Source: Paraburkholderia dioscoreae (GTDB taxonomy: Bacteria > Pseudomonadota > Gammaproteobacteria > Burkholderiales > Burkholderiaceae). From it: a stretch of 64,000 nucleotides of DNA. Every line of letters starts with the position of its first letter. Position 1 is the stretch's first letter. The notes below the pieces were generated by a model. That model had not been told where the DNA came from. It did not search any database and saw only the letters and a program-made list of their open reading frames with translations. Below are positions 24,804 to 33,272 of the stretch, piece by piece. The DNA is taken from the NCBI RefSeq assembly GCF_902459535.1, contig NZ_LR699554.1, positions 186,001-250,000 on the forward strand. The letters run 5' to 3'. Made by a program: the position numbers and the translations under genes.

Positions 24804-25523
24804 TTACGAGCCGAGCAGGCCCGCTGCAATGTTCACGCACAAGCCCAGTACGGCGACGTTGAAGTAGAACGACAGGACGGATTGCGCGAGTGTGGCGCGG
24901 CGAATCGAACGCGAGCGCAGCACGACGTCCGACGTCTGCGAGGCCACGGCAATGGTGAACGAGAAATACAGGAAGTCCCAGTAATCCGGCTGGAGCGCTT
25001 TGTCGGGAAACAGCAGCGGCGTCTCCGTTGCATCGGGATCGTAGTAAAGGCGCGCGTAGTGCTGCGTGAAGATGGTCGGGATGAGGAACCACGCGCCGAA
25101 CATGGTGAGTCCCGTCAGCGCGTAGTGCCAGACCGTGGAAGCACCGGCTGTTCCCTTCGCCGACGCCAGTTCCAGCACGATGGCGGCAATACTCGCAATG
25201 GTGGCCACGCAGATCACCATGAGCACCACGCCCGCGTTCTCGTCGTCGCGACGAGCGGATTCGCGCACGCTGCCTTCATCGGCAACGGCCATGTACACCC
25301 AGATCATCGCCAGATAACTCCAGATGGCCGCGTCCCAGCCGGCCAGCACGCGAACCATCGGCCGCGGGTGTTCCGGCATGGCCAGCGCCGCGATGATACC
25401 GAGCGCAAGGCCGACCAGCATGCGTGGCCGATTGCGAAGAACCTGCGGAATATATTTGGTGAACATGAATGGAGTAGGGAAGGCTTTCGGTGTCGCGGAT
25501 TCTACTCGTGCTTCGACCGGCAT
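24804..25523 (-). CDS. DUF1345 family membrane protein
   Basis: 239-residue integral membrane protein of unknown function. About five or six hydrophobic segments: LVGLALGIIAALAMP, AIWSYLAMIWVYMAVA, VVLMVICVATIASIAAIVLE, YALTGLTMFGAWFLIPTIF, FLYFSFTIAVASQTSDV, and a C-terminal LSFYFNVAVLGLCVNIAAG. The family motif YYDPD...PDYWDFLYFSFT is present. Two starts are possible: ATG 25523 and ATG 25466 (MFTKYIPQVLRNRPRM); neither has a good ribosome binding site. The shorter one starts close to the first membrane helix and resembles most family members. No functional link to neighbours. Confidence 0.8.
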   Translation of the reverse strand: MPVEARVESATPKAFPTPFMFTKYIPQVLRNRPRMLVGLALGIIAALAMPEHPRPMVRVLAGWDAAIWSYLAMIWVYMAVADEGSVRESARRDDENAGVVLMVICVATIASIAAIVLELASAKGTAGASTVWHYALTGLTMFGAWFLIPTIFTQHYARLYYDPDATETPLLFPDKALQPDYWDFLYFSFTIAVASQTSDVVLRSRSIRRATLAQSVLSFYFNVAVLGLCVNIAAGLLGS

Positions 25524-25704
25524 CCACGCCGTGTCGCCAAACTACGCACTCAGCGATAGTGACCGCGCAGATGGCGTGTTTCCGGTAAGGTCTGCCGCGA
25601 ATTCGACAGTTTTGCGTCAATTTGCGTCGTTCTCGCTCGCCACGGCGCCAGGATACGATGGGCAGCGCGCATACACGTCACAGATGCCGCATTATCATAG
25701 GCTT

Positions 25705-26442
25705 ATGGTTTCCGTACTCGTCAACTCCGTTGAACATCACCCGGCCAACCGGAGCGGTCGCGACTTCGTGGTCGGCGATCTGCATGGCTGCGTCGATGCA
25801 TTGCGCTATCTGCTGCGCGTGATCACGTTCGACCCGGCGCGTGACCGGCTCTTTTCGGTCGGCGATCTGGTGGATCGCGGCGAGCATTCCGAACTCGCTT
25901 TGGCCCTGCTCGACAAGCCGTGGTTTTTCGCCGTGCTCGGCAATCACGAAGACATGCTGTGCGCCGTCGCCGATGGGCGCGTGCGGCGCCAGTGGTGGTA
26001 TGGAATCGGCGGCCTATGGGCGGCGCAATTATCCGACGAACGCTTGCAGCACTACGCGGAGCTTTTGCGCGGTTTGCCGCTCGCGCGCGTGGTCGGCAGC
26101 GGCAAGGAGCGCTTCAACGTGCTGCACGCGGAATTCTTCGGCACGGACGCCGAACTCGACGCGGGGAATTTCTCCGCCGAAACCCGCCAGCAATTGCTGT
26201 GGGGACGCGAACTGGCGCTAGGCAATGGCGATCCGCAGCGGCAGCGCGGTCTCTCGCTGACCTATTGCGGCCACACGCCGATGCGCGACATCAAGCAGGT
26301 CGGCTCGCAGGTGTTCATCGATACCGGCGCGTTCGGGCCGGGCGGCAAGCTCACGATCGTGGAGCCGCTGGCGTTGCGCCGCTGGTCGATCTCGGTCGAA
26401 GAGGCCCGCGCGGAAGGGGCGGCAGCGTTGGCGCTACCTTGA
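25705..26442 (+). CDS. metallophosphoesterase (PrpA/ApaH-like phosphatase)
   Basis: 245-residue calcineurin-like phosphoesterase, similar to PPP-type Ser/Thr phosphatases such as PrpA. Metal-binding motifs in order: FVVGDLHGCVDAL (GDxHG), FSVGDLVDRGEHS (GDxVDRG), AVLGNHEDMLCA (GNHE), NVLHAEFFG and YCGHTPM (GHT). The frame is open from 25324 but that part has no family similarity; ATG 25705 (MVSVLVNSV) is used, with ATG 25684 as an alternative. Substrate may be protein phosphate or diadenosine tetraphosphate. Confidence 0.88.
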   Translation: MVSVLVNSVEHHPANRSGRDFVVGDLHGCVDALRYLLRVITFDPARDRLFSVGDLVDRGEHSELALALLDKPWFFAVLGNHEDMLCAVADGRVRRQWWYGIGGLWAAQLSDERLQHYAELLRGLPLARVVGSGKERFNVLHAEFFGTDAELDAGNFSAETRQQLLWGRELALGNGDPQRQRGLSLTYCGHTPMRDIKQVGSQVFIDTGAFGPGGKLTIVEPLALRRWSISVEEARAEGAAALALP

Positions 26443-26492
26443 CGCTGTGTTGACGCCGCGTCGACGGTGGGCCTCGGCGCCGGGTTGTCAGC

Positions 26493-27194
26493 CTAGCCCA
26501 CCTGGCTGAGCTCGAACACCATGTCCACCTGCTTGCCGTTCCAGTTGTATTCCAGATACGCGGCGTGATGGCAGTCGCGCAGGAGCGTGGTTTTGAACGC
26601 GGCGAGGCATTCGCCTTCGTCGTCCCGCACCGATGGATACACGATGCCCGGCGCACCTGCCTCGCGGATGGCTCGGCCGAGGGATTGCCCGGCCAGATAA
26701 TCATCCGGCGACAGCACCGCGAGGCCCACCGACTCGTCTCCGCGAATGTCCACCACGTTGCCTCGCGCCACGACGGTGTAAAGGCGCATCTGTTGGCGCA
26801 TGGGCGGCTCGGCCGTCGCCTCGAGAAATTTCCCCGTGTGATAGCGCGTTTCGGCGATTGCGGTGGCGCGCGAGCGGGCGCAATAGAACACGCCGTACGT
26901 GCCGTCGGAGAAGCGGCTGCCGAGCGGATTCAGGTGTGTCAGCGCGGCCATGATCGGCCCATAGCCCGGCCCGAAGCGGCGCTCTTCGCGCGGCACCAGA
27001 TCGAGTTCGCCGATCTCGGTGCGCAGACGGTCGTTGGTCATGGCTTCGAGCGCGTAGAGCGCGTCGAAATCCTCCGGCGAGGCGACCCGGTCGAACAGAT
27101 TGACGGCCGGGAAGCGCGTTGGAATCACGCGATATGCCGGTGCCCAGTCGAGCGGCGTGGTACGCCAGCGGTCCTGCCAATGCGGTTGTGTCAC
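26493..27194 (-). CDS. RES-domain toxin of a type II toxin-antitoxin pair
   Basis: 233 residues. RES-domain proteins of this type degrade NAD+ (NAD+ phosphorylase or glycohydrolase activity) and are toxic unless bound by an Xre/MbcA/ParS antitoxin. The domain runs from AYRVIPTRFPAVNLFDR to the C-terminus: NPLGSRFSDGTYGVFYCARS, AIAETRYHTGKF (conserved Glu) and GIVYPSVRDDEGECLAAF (the R..S-like end of RES). Start is GTG at 27194, which overlaps the antitoxin stop as GTGA (27194-27191). The upstream antitoxin gene and coupling support the toxin call. Confidence 0.85.
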   Translation of the reverse strand: MTQPHWQDRWRTTPLDWAPAYRVIPTRFPAVNLFDRVASPEDFDALYALEAMTNDRLRTEIGELDLVPREERRFGPGYGPIMAALTHLNPLGSRFSDGTYGVFYCARSRATAIAETRYHTGKFLEATAEPPMRQQMRLYTVVARGNVVDIRGDESVGLAVLSPDDYLAGQSLGRAIREAGAPGIVYPSVRDDEGECLAAFKTTLLRDCHHAAYLEYNWNGKQVDMVFELSQVG

Positions 27195-27628
27195 GCCCAG
27201 CCGCCTCGCATTGCGTCGAGATACTGGCGCACGGCCACGAGGTCGCTGATATTGCCCGCCAGCATGCGGTCCAGCGCGCGGCGGCCACCGAACGGCGGCG
27301 CGCTGTTGGGGCGTTTGATCCAGGTGTCGGCGGCGCTGGCTTGCGGCAGCAGGATTTGCAGCGCCTTGTAGATACCGAGCAGTAGCGACAGGCGTTCCAG
27401 CGTGTCGCGCCCGAGGCGGGCCGTTTCAGGCGCCGCCTTCCATTTGAAGTAGGTGGAGCGGCCCGGCGACCCTAGCAGCACGATCTGCTCTTCCGCGCTC
27501 AAGTCCCAGTCACGAGCGATATTGAAGAACGCGCGCAGACCCGCCGCGGACATTTCCGTTAGCGTGGGCGCGGAAGACGGCCGACGAATCGGCTCTTCGG
27601 GGTGGGTGGCACGAGCAGCGTGAGCCAT
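27191..27628 (-). CDS. MbcA/ParS/Xre antitoxin, partner of RES toxin
   Basis: 145 residues. N-terminal helix-turn-helix-like half (AFFNIARDWDLSAEEQIVLL, PGRSTYFKWKA) and C-terminal toxin-binding DUF2384 half (RLSLLLGIYKALQILLPQ, WIKRPNSAPPFGGRRALDRM, YLDAMRGGWA), the canonical layout. The frame is open to 27853, but the extension is AT-rich intergenic sequence. ATG 27628 is chosen: AAGGA lies 10 bases before it, and a promoter is placed properly. Antitoxin precedes toxin and likely represses its own promoter through the HTH. Confidence 0.88.
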   Translation of the reverse strand: MAHAARATHPEEPIRRPSSAPTLTEMSAAGLRAFFNIARDWDLSAEEQIVLLGSPGRSTYFKWKAAPETARLGRDTLERLSLLLGIYKALQILLPQASAADTWIKRPNSAPPFGGRRALDRMLAGNISDLVAVRQYLDAMRGGWA

Positions 27629-27661
27629 GAGCGGGCAAGTCCTTATCTGTACTTGAAATTG

Positions 27662-27689
27662 ATAATAGTCTAAATATGGATTTTTGCAA
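27662..27689 (-). promoter_or_regulatory. promoter of the RES/Xre toxin-antitoxin pair
   Basis: On the minus strand, -35 TTGCAA (27689-27684), 16-base spacer, -10 TATTAT (27667-27662), 34 bases before the antitoxin ATG. The region is unusually AT-rich for this chromosome. A divergent TATAAT at 27695-27700 points toward the secreted-protein gene. Confidence 0.6.
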
Positions 27690-27742
27690 GAGAATATAAT
27701 CCCCGGCTCGGTATGAAAGTCGAAATTCAGGAGAAGCGGGAG

Positions 27743-28384
27743 ATGAGGGTTCGAGCAGCAGCAGGGGCGGCGCTTGCCGTGTGGTGTATGTCGGGTCCGG
27801 CCGTGGCCGCGGGCTACGCCGAGGTGTGGAATCCGCCCGAGGAAACCGGACACATCACGAAGCAGGCCGGGAAAAAGACCGGGACAGCCACCGGAGCCAA
27901 GTCTACTGCTGGCTCGAAAGGAGCTTCAAAGGCCGCTCCCAAACCTATGGCAGGCGCTGGGCACGCTGCACCGAGCGTTGCGTCGGCACATGGCAACAAG
28001 CCCTCGGCGCACGGAAGCATCAGGAAGGTGGCGGCCAGCGGCGTCACGAAGAGCAAGACCCAGGCAGCAGGCACGAACAAGACCCAAAGGAAAGCGGCCG
28101 GCATGACGCAGAGTAAAAAGCCGCACGCACAGGTCGTTCAGGCAAAACCGGGGCAGGGCAAAGTCGTGCACGCCAATCATCTGGTTCAACGCAGGACAGC
28201 TCATCCGCAGGCGGTCAAAGTCACGGCGAAATCCGATGCCGCAAAACCGGCTGCATCTCGCGTGAATGTGCCGGCTCCGTCGGCAAACCCGGTGGCATCC
28301 GCGAAAGTTGATGCCAATCCGGCGAATGCATCGAGCAATCCCGCTACGGCCAGCAGCGGCTCGCTGCCGCCGATCATCCACTGA
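27743..28384 (+). CDS. secreted Ala/Lys/Ser-rich hypothetical protein
   Basis: 213 residues by the chosen ATG, which has AGGAG 9 bases before it; an in-frame ATG at 27713 adds ten hydrophilic residues ahead of the signal. Residues 1-24 look like a signal peptide (MRVRAAAGAALAVWCMSGPAV, cleaved near AVAA-GYAEVW). The mature part begins GYAEVWNPPEETG and is then low-complexity: Ala, Lys, Thr, Ser, His and Gln rich with no aromatic core. Probably a periplasmic or surface-exposed disordered protein. No catalytic motif. No function is proposed. Confidence 0.7.
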   Translation: MRVRAAAGAALAVWCMSGPAVAAGYAEVWNPPEETGHITKQAGKKTGTATGAKSTAGSKGASKAAPKPMAGAGHAAPSVASAHGNKPSAHGSIRKVAASGVTKSKTQAAGTNKTQRKAAGMTQSKKPHAQVVQAKPGQGKVVHANHLVQRRTAHPQAVKVTAKSDAAKPAASRVNVPAPSANPVASAKVDANPANASSNPATASSGSLPPIIH

Positions 28385-28507
28385 TTTCGAACTCAGGCTC
28401 GTCTCTGCGCTACGTCATGATGAGCCGCGTTGTGCTGCTGATGAATGCTTCACGCGCCACAGTATGGTCTCACGCAGCTAGGCAACAGCTGTTCATGAAC
28501 AGATACC

Positions 28508-29359
28508 TCAAGCGCTCGCCAACCCATTAGTGACCAGCCGCAACGTTTCCGCCGACCGCTCGTCCCTGACCCGCGAATGCAGCGTGACGCGCGATTCCGG
28601 TAGCAGCGGCAAGCCCAGCCGCGGGCCGACATCGACCAGACCGCGCGGTGCGACCCGGCGCGCCAGCGGCGACACCGCGAGCCCCGCCGCGACGGCTGCG
28701 CCGACAGCCGCCACCCCGCCGCCAACGAACACCTCCTGCCACCCAATGCCGGCCTGCGCGAGCGTTCGCAGCGCCACATCGCGCACATTGCACGGCGGGC
28801 TCAACAGCGCCAGCGCCAACGGCTCGCCGACTCGCGGCAACCACGCCGGCGTGGCGAGCCAGCCGAGCGGTTCGGTAAATAGCGCCTGCGCGTCGGCGCG
28901 CGGCGGTTCGTCGGCGCCATAGCGGATGATCACCGCGTCGAGGCGCCGTTCGTCGAATTGTGCGAGCAGCGCGGCGGAGGTGCCCAGATGCAATTCGATC
29001 ACCAGTCCCGGATCGTGCGCATTGAGCCTGCCGAGCAAAAGCGGCAAGTCCGGCCCCGCGACGTGCTCGCTGAGCCCCAGCGCGAGCCGCCGGCGCTCCA
29101 CCGACAGCGAACCCAGCGCGCGTTCATGCGCGTTGAGCAGCTCGCGTGCGGCGCTCAGGAACGCGTTGCCGTCCGCGGAAAGGCGCACGGCCCGCGGCGT
29201 ACGCTCCAGTAATTGCTTGCCGAGATGAGCCTCCAGCCGTTTGAGCTTCAGGCTGACGGCCGATTGCGTGGTGTCGAGCGCGTCTGCGGCACGCGTGAAG
29301 CTGTGCAGGTCGGCGACCAGAACGAACGCGCGGACGGCATCGAGATCGAGAACTTTCAT
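28508..29359 (-). CDS. LysR-family transcriptional regulator
   Basis: 283 residues. N-terminal winged HTH (FVLVADLHSFTRAADALDTT, QSAVSLKLKRLEAHLGKQLL) and a periplasmic-binding-like effector domain (LALGLSEHVAGPDLPLLLGR, PLALALLSPPCNVRDVAL, VGAAVAAGLAVSPLARRV). Divergent from the tautomerase gene across a 101-base gap that contains a small dyad, so it probably regulates that gene and itself. The effector is not visible. Confidence 0.92.
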   Translation of the reverse strand: MKVLDLDAVRAFVLVADLHSFTRAADALDTTQSAVSLKLKRLEAHLGKQLLERTPRAVRLSADGNAFLSAARELLNAHERALGSLSVERRRLALGLSEHVAGPDLPLLLGRLNAHDPGLVIELHLGTSAALLAQFDERRLDAVIIRYGADEPPRADAQALFTEPLGWLATPAWLPRVGEPLALALLSPPCNVRDVALRTLAQAGIGWQEVFVGGGVAAVGAAVAAGLAVSPLARRVAPRGLVDVGPRLGLPLLPESRVTLHSRVRDERSAETLRLVTNGLASA

Positions 29360-29373
29360 TTCAAACCAATATA

Positions 29374-29385
29374 GATGAAATCATC
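29374..29385. promoter_or_regulatory. dyad in LysR/tautomerase intergenic region
   Basis: GATGA-AA-TCATC, a 5-bp perfect inverted repeat with a 2-base centre, lies 15 bases upstream of the LysR start and faces the tautomerase gene. LysR regulators bind such dyads, usually with a T-N11-A core; assignment is by location only. Confidence 0.4.
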
Positions 29386-29460
29386 AACGATGTCTGTTTA
29401 TTATGATTGGGCGAGCCTAACCTGTGTTGACCCAATCAACGCAACCAAGGAGTTTTCATC

Positions 29461-29844
29461 ATGCCGATCACCCGAATTGCATTGCGCGCAGGCAAGCCCG
29501 TCGAATACCGGAAGGCGCTGACGGAGAGCATCCAGCGTTCGCTGGTGGGAACATTCAACGTGCCGAAAGACGACATCTTCATGCTGATCACCGAGCATGA
29601 AGCCGGCAATTTTGTGTATGACAACCAGTACTTGAACGTCGAGCGAAGCGACGACCTCGTGATCATTCAGATCACCCTGAACAACACGCGCACGCTTGAT
29701 CAGAAAAAGACGCTTTACAAGCGGATGGCGGACGAACTGGCGGAGTCGCCGGGGCTGCGACGAGAGGATGTTTTCATTAATCTCGTCGAGGTATTGAAGG
29801 AAAACTGGTCGTTCGGCAACGGGATTGCGCAGTACGCGCTGTGA
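29461..29844 (+). CDS. tautomerase family protein
   Basis: 127-residue 4-oxalocrotonate tautomerase superfamily member. After Met removal Pro1 would be the catalytic base (MPITRIALRAGKPVEY). It has the long form of the fold, with two beta-alpha-beta units (PITRIALRAG..., DLVIIQITLNNTRTLDQKK) and C-terminal EDVFINLVEVLKENWSFG. AAGGAG lies 8 bases before ATG. Usually linked to aromatic or haloacid catabolism; here only the divergent LysR gene is adjacent. Confidence 0.9.
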   Translation: MPITRIALRAGKPVEYRKALTESIQRSLVGTFNVPKDDIFMLITEHEAGNFVYDNQYLNVERSDDLVIIQITLNNTRTLDQKKTLYKRMADELAESPGLRREDVFINLVEVLKENWSFGNGIAQYAL

Positions 29845-29937
29845 GTGCCATGTCTGCCCGATAGCGCGAATGCCGGGTGCGCTATCGGGCGGCCATGCCG
29901 CCCGTCGTTCGTCAGAAACGTCAGAAACGCGGCACGG

Positions 29938-30732
29938 TTACGCGATGGTATCGATCACGCCGCCGTCCACGCGCAGCGCCGCGCCGGTGGTTGCCGAAGC
30001 CTGCGGCGAGCAGACGTAGACGACCATGTTGGCCACTTCCTCGGTGGTGGCCGCTCGCTGGATGATCGAACTGCTGCGATGCTCGCGCACGAACTCCGTG
30101 GCGACCTGTTCGACCGTTTTGCCCTGCTGTCTGGCCGTCTCTTCCACCATCGCCCGCAAGCCGTCGGACAGGGTCGGTCCGGGCAGCACGGCATTCACGG
30201 TCACGCCGCTGCCGGCGGCGTGCTTGGCGATGCCGCGCGCAATGCTCAACTGCGCGGTCTTCGAAAAGCCGTAAGCGAGCATGTCCGGCGGAATATTCAG
30301 CGCAGACTCGGACGAGATGAACACCACGCGGCCCCATTTGCGCTCCATCATTCCTTTGAGGTAGTGGCGCGTGAGCCGCACGCCCGACATCACGTTCACC
30401 TGGAAGTAGCGCTCCCAGTCGTCGTCTGCGGTGGAGAAGATGTCACCGGGGCCGAAGACGCCCAGGTTGTTCACGAGAATGTCCGCCTGCGGCACGGCTT
30501 TGATCAACGCGTCGCAGCCCTGCGGCGTGCCGAGGTCGCCCGCGAAACCTTGCAGATCCGCTTGCGGCGCGCTCTTGCGGATCGCCTTGATCGCGCGGTC
30601 CACCGCGTCCTGCTTGCGTCCGTTGATGATGGTCCGCGCACCCGATGCGGCAATGCCGGTGGCGATCGCAAAGCCGATGCCCGCCGTGGATGCACTGACG
30701 ATCGCCGTCTTGCCCGATAGATCGATGTTCAC
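29938..30732 (-). CDS. SDR-family oxidoreductase
   Basis: 264-residue NAD(P)-dependent short-chain dehydrogenase/reductase. Nucleotide-binding TAGIGFA motif (residues about 14-20), NNLGVFG (NNxG), catalytic Ser in VFISSESAL, YGFSK (YxxxK) and a C-terminal GGVIDTIA. The frame is open to 30834, but a GTG at 30732 has GAGGAG 7 bases upstream and starts at the normal fold start MNIDLSGKTAIVSAST. Substrate unknown; RAATTEEVANMVVYVCSPQA is typical for 3-oxoacyl reductase-like SDRs. Confidence 0.9.
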   Translation of the reverse strand: MNIDLSGKTAIVSASTAGIGFAIATGIAASGARTIINGRKQDAVDRAIKAIRKSAPQADLQGFAGDLGTPQGCDALIKAVPQADILVNNLGVFGPGDIFSTADDDWERYFQVNVMSGVRLTRHYLKGMMERKWGRVVFISSESALNIPPDMLAYGFSKTAQLSIARGIAKHAAGSGVTVNAVLPGPTLSDGLRAMVEETARQQGKTVEQVATEFVREHRSSSIIQRAATTEEVANMVVYVCSPQASATTGAALRVDGGVIDTIA

Positions 30733-30934
30733 TGTCTTGCTCCTCGTTGAAGTTGCGGCGAACCGGCCAAGGCCGGCCGAGCCGAAAAATGCAAAGGGAC
30801 TGGTGTTCGAAGCGTCGAACGGAAAGTATCCCACCTATCCGCATGCGAGGTCGGCTGGGTGCGCGGCAGGAGCGCGGGTCTGCGTCGTTATAATGATTTG
30901 TCGTCATTTTCGCGGTCGCTGGCCGCTTCCCGCT

Positions 30935-31771
30935 ATGACATTGCACCGCACCGATCCTTCCCGCGAAACCCTCGAACTCGGCGGCTCCGTGTGGTTTCAG
31001 GCGGGCGCGCAGACGCTCGGCGGCGCGTCGCGGATCGCGCTGCTCGCGGCGATCGGCAAGACCGGCTCGATCACCAGCGCGGCCAAAGCGGTCGGCATGA
31101 GCTACAAAGGCGCGTGGGATGCGATCGACACGATGAACAACCTCGCCGGCGAGCCTCTCGTGGTGCGCCTGACGGGCGGCAAAGGCGGTGGCGGCACCAC
31201 CCTCACGCCACGCGCCGTGAAGCTGATCGAGACGTTTCGCGCGGTGGAACGCGAGCACCGGCGCTTTCTCGAACGCGCGGGCGCGGCGATCGAAGGGTTC
31301 GCGACCGACTGGGATCTGATCGGCCGCATCGGCGTGAAGACGAGCGCGCGCAATCAGCTTTATGGCACGGTGTCGGCAATCACGCGCGGCACCGTCAACG
31401 ACGAAGTCACACTCGTGCTGCCCGGCGGCCATGCGATCGTCTCCGTCATCACGCATGAAAGCACCGAAACGCTCGGCCTCGTCGAGGGTGCGGCGGCGTT
31501 CGCGTTGATCAAGGCGTCGTGGGTCGTGCTGTTCGTCGACAACGAAAGCGGCCTGCCGCTCAAACTCTCGGCGCGCAATCAGTTGCGCGGCACGGTACAA
31601 AGCGTGAAGCGCGGCGCGGTCAATGCCGAGGTGTCGCTGGTGCTGGCGGGCGGCGCGGTGATCACCGCGGTCGTCACCAATGAAAGCGTCGACACGCTCG
31701 GATTCGTGGAAGGCGGCCGCGCCGTGGCCGCGTTCAAGGCGTCGAGTGTGATACTCGGTGTGAAGGACTGA
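30935..31771 (+). CDS. modE: molybdate-dependent transcriptional regulator ModE
   Basis: 278 residues. N-terminal winged-helix (about 1-125: LGGASRIALLAAIGKTGSIT, SAAKAVGMSYKGAWDAIDTM) and two C-terminal molybdate-binding Mop domains (TSARNQLYGTVSAITRGTVN and SARNQLRGTVQSVKRGAVN). The open frame begins upstream at 30431, but that part is antisense to the SDR gene; ATG 30935 (MTLHRTDPSRE) is used. Convergent with modC, and a ModE box lies upstream of modA, so it most likely represses modABC when molybdate is bound. Confidence 0.94.
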   Translation: MTLHRTDPSRETLELGGSVWFQAGAQTLGGASRIALLAAIGKTGSITSAAKAVGMSYKGAWDAIDTMNNLAGEPLVVRLTGGKGGGGTTLTPRAVKLIETFRAVEREHRRFLERAGAAIEGFATDWDLIGRIGVKTSARNQLYGTVSAITRGTVNDEVTLVLPGGHAIVSVITHESTETLGLVEGAAAFALIKASWVVLFVDNESGLPLKLSARNQLRGTVQSVKRGAVNAEVSLVLAGGAVITAVVTNESVDTLGFVEGGRAVAAFKASSVILGVKD

Positions 31772-31872
31772 GCGGGCGAGATGTTCGCGCCTTCTTTGAA
31801 GGATTGAGCGCGGCAAGCGCCCAGTTCGGCGTCAAGGGAACGGGTAGCGTCCGAAAGATCCGCGGTTGAAAC

Positions 31873-32574
31873 TCAGGGCTCGCTGCGCGCGTAGCCGGCG
31901 AACGGCTGATTCTCGCGCACTTGGCCATTGTTGACCTGCACGACCTGATCGCCGAAGGCGGCGACATCGTCGGGATCGTGTGTGATCAGGACCATTGGGA
32001 TATCGAGCCGCGTTTGCAGCTCGGACAGCTCGCGGCGCATGCGCTCACGCAGGGCGCTGTCGAGCGCCGAAAACGGCTCGTCCAGTAGCAGCAACCGAGG
32101 TTGCGCGACGAGCGCTCGCGCCAGCGCCACCCGCTGCTTTTGCCCACCGGAAAGCTGCGCCGGATGATTGCCGGCCACGCTCTTCAATTCCAGCGCATCC
32201 AGCCAGTAATCGATCTGCGGATGCGAGATCCGCGCACGCGGATTGAGCCAGCCGTGCTGCAAGCCGAAGCCGATGTTCTGCCGCACGTTCAGATGCGGAA
32301 ATAGCGCGAAGTCCTGAAACAGATAGGCGACCTTGCGCGCTTGCGGCTTCAGATCGATGCCGCGCGCGCTGTCGAACAGCGCGTTGCCATGCAGCGTGAT
32401 CGTGCCTTCGTCGGGGCGTAGCAGGCCCGCAATAGCCTGCAACGTCAGACTCTTGCCCGCGCCGGATGGTCCGAACAGCACGACGCGCTGCGAGGTGGCC
32501 TGGAACGCGACGTCGAGCGTGAAGCGGCGCTCGGCGCTCTGGAAGGTCTTGCGGATGTCGACGGCAAGCAGCAT
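31873..32574 (-). CDS. modC: molybdate ABC transporter ATPase, short form
   Basis: 233-residue ABC ATPase that powers molybdate uptake with ModB and ModA. Walker A FGPSGAGKSLTL, Q-loop YLFQDFALFPHL, signature LSGGQKQRVALARAL, Walker B LLLLDEPFSALD, and switch His in VLITHDPDDV. Typical ModC is about 350 residues; here the C-terminal TOBE/Mop regulatory domain is absent. The gene ends cleanly with GYARSEP and a stop, without sign of truncation. One base separates its ATG from the modB stop. Confidence 0.93.
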   Translation of the reverse strand: MLLAVDIRKTFQSAERRFTLDVAFQATSQRVVLFGPSGAGKSLTLQAIAGLLRPDEGTITLHGNALFDSARGIDLKPQARKVAYLFQDFALFPHLNVRQNIGFGLQHGWLNPRARISHPQIDYWLDALELKSVAGNHPAQLSGGQKQRVALARALVAQPRLLLLDEPFSALDSALRERMRRELSELQTRLDIPMVLITHDPDDVAAFGDQVVQVNNGQVRENQPFAGYARSEP

Positions 32575-32575
32575 A

Positions 32576-33250
32576 TCAACCGGACTTCAGGAGCGTGTGC
32601 TGCGGCACGAGGCGCCCCGCGAGCAACAGGATCACGACGCACGTCACCGAAGTCACGAGCACGAGGAAATTCGCGGTGCTGTCGTCGCCCGCCTGCACGG
32701 CTGAATAGACCGCCACGGAAAGCGTCTGCGTGCGTCCCGGCAGATTGCCCGCGATCATCAGCGTCGCGCCGAATTCACCGAGCGCCCGGGCGAACGCCAG
32801 CAGGCCGCCGGCGAGAATGCCGCGCGCGGCGAGCGGCAGCGTGACGCGAAAGAATACGGCCGTTTCGCTGACGCCGAGCGTGCGCGCCGCCTGTTCGAGT
32901 TGCGGATCGACGGCTTCGAAAGCGGCGCGCGCGGACTTCAGCACGAGCGGAAAGGCCACCACGGTCGACGCGATCACCGCGCCCTGCCAGGTGAACACCA
33001 ACTGAATGTCGAAGCGGTCGAGCCAACTGCCGATCACGCCGCGCCGTCCGAGCAGGACCAGCAGGTAATAGCCGAGCACGGTGGGCGGCATGACGAGCGG
33101 GAGCATCAGCAGCGAATCGACCACGTCGCGCGCGCCGGAGCGCCAGCGCGACAGACCCAGGCCCGCCGCGACGCCGAACACCAGATTGAGCGCGGTCGCC
33201 CAGCCCGCCACTTTTAGCGACAGCAGGAGCGGGATCCAGGCCTGTTGCAT
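32576..33250 (-). CDS. modB: molybdate ABC transporter permease
   Basis: 224-residue inner-membrane permease of the ModB family. About five hydrophobic segments, starting SLKVAGWATALNLVFGVAAG, and the EAA cytoplasmic loop EQAARTLGVSETAVFFRVTL that contacts ModC. Second gene of modABC, with 22 bases between it and modA. Confidence 0.94.
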   Translation of the reverse strand: MQQAWIPLLLSLKVAGWATALNLVFGVAAGLGLSRWRSGARDVVDSLLMLPLVMPPTVLGYYLLVLLGRRGVIGSWLDRFDIQLVFTWQGAVIASTVVAFPLVLKSARAAFEAVDPQLEQAARTLGVSETAVFFRVTLPLAARGILAGGLLAFARALGEFGATLMIAGNLPGRTQTLSVAVYSAVQAGDDSTANFLVLVTSVTCVVILLLAGRLVPQHTLLKSG

Positions 33251-33272
33251 GAGCGTGCGCCGTGTCGTGAAG

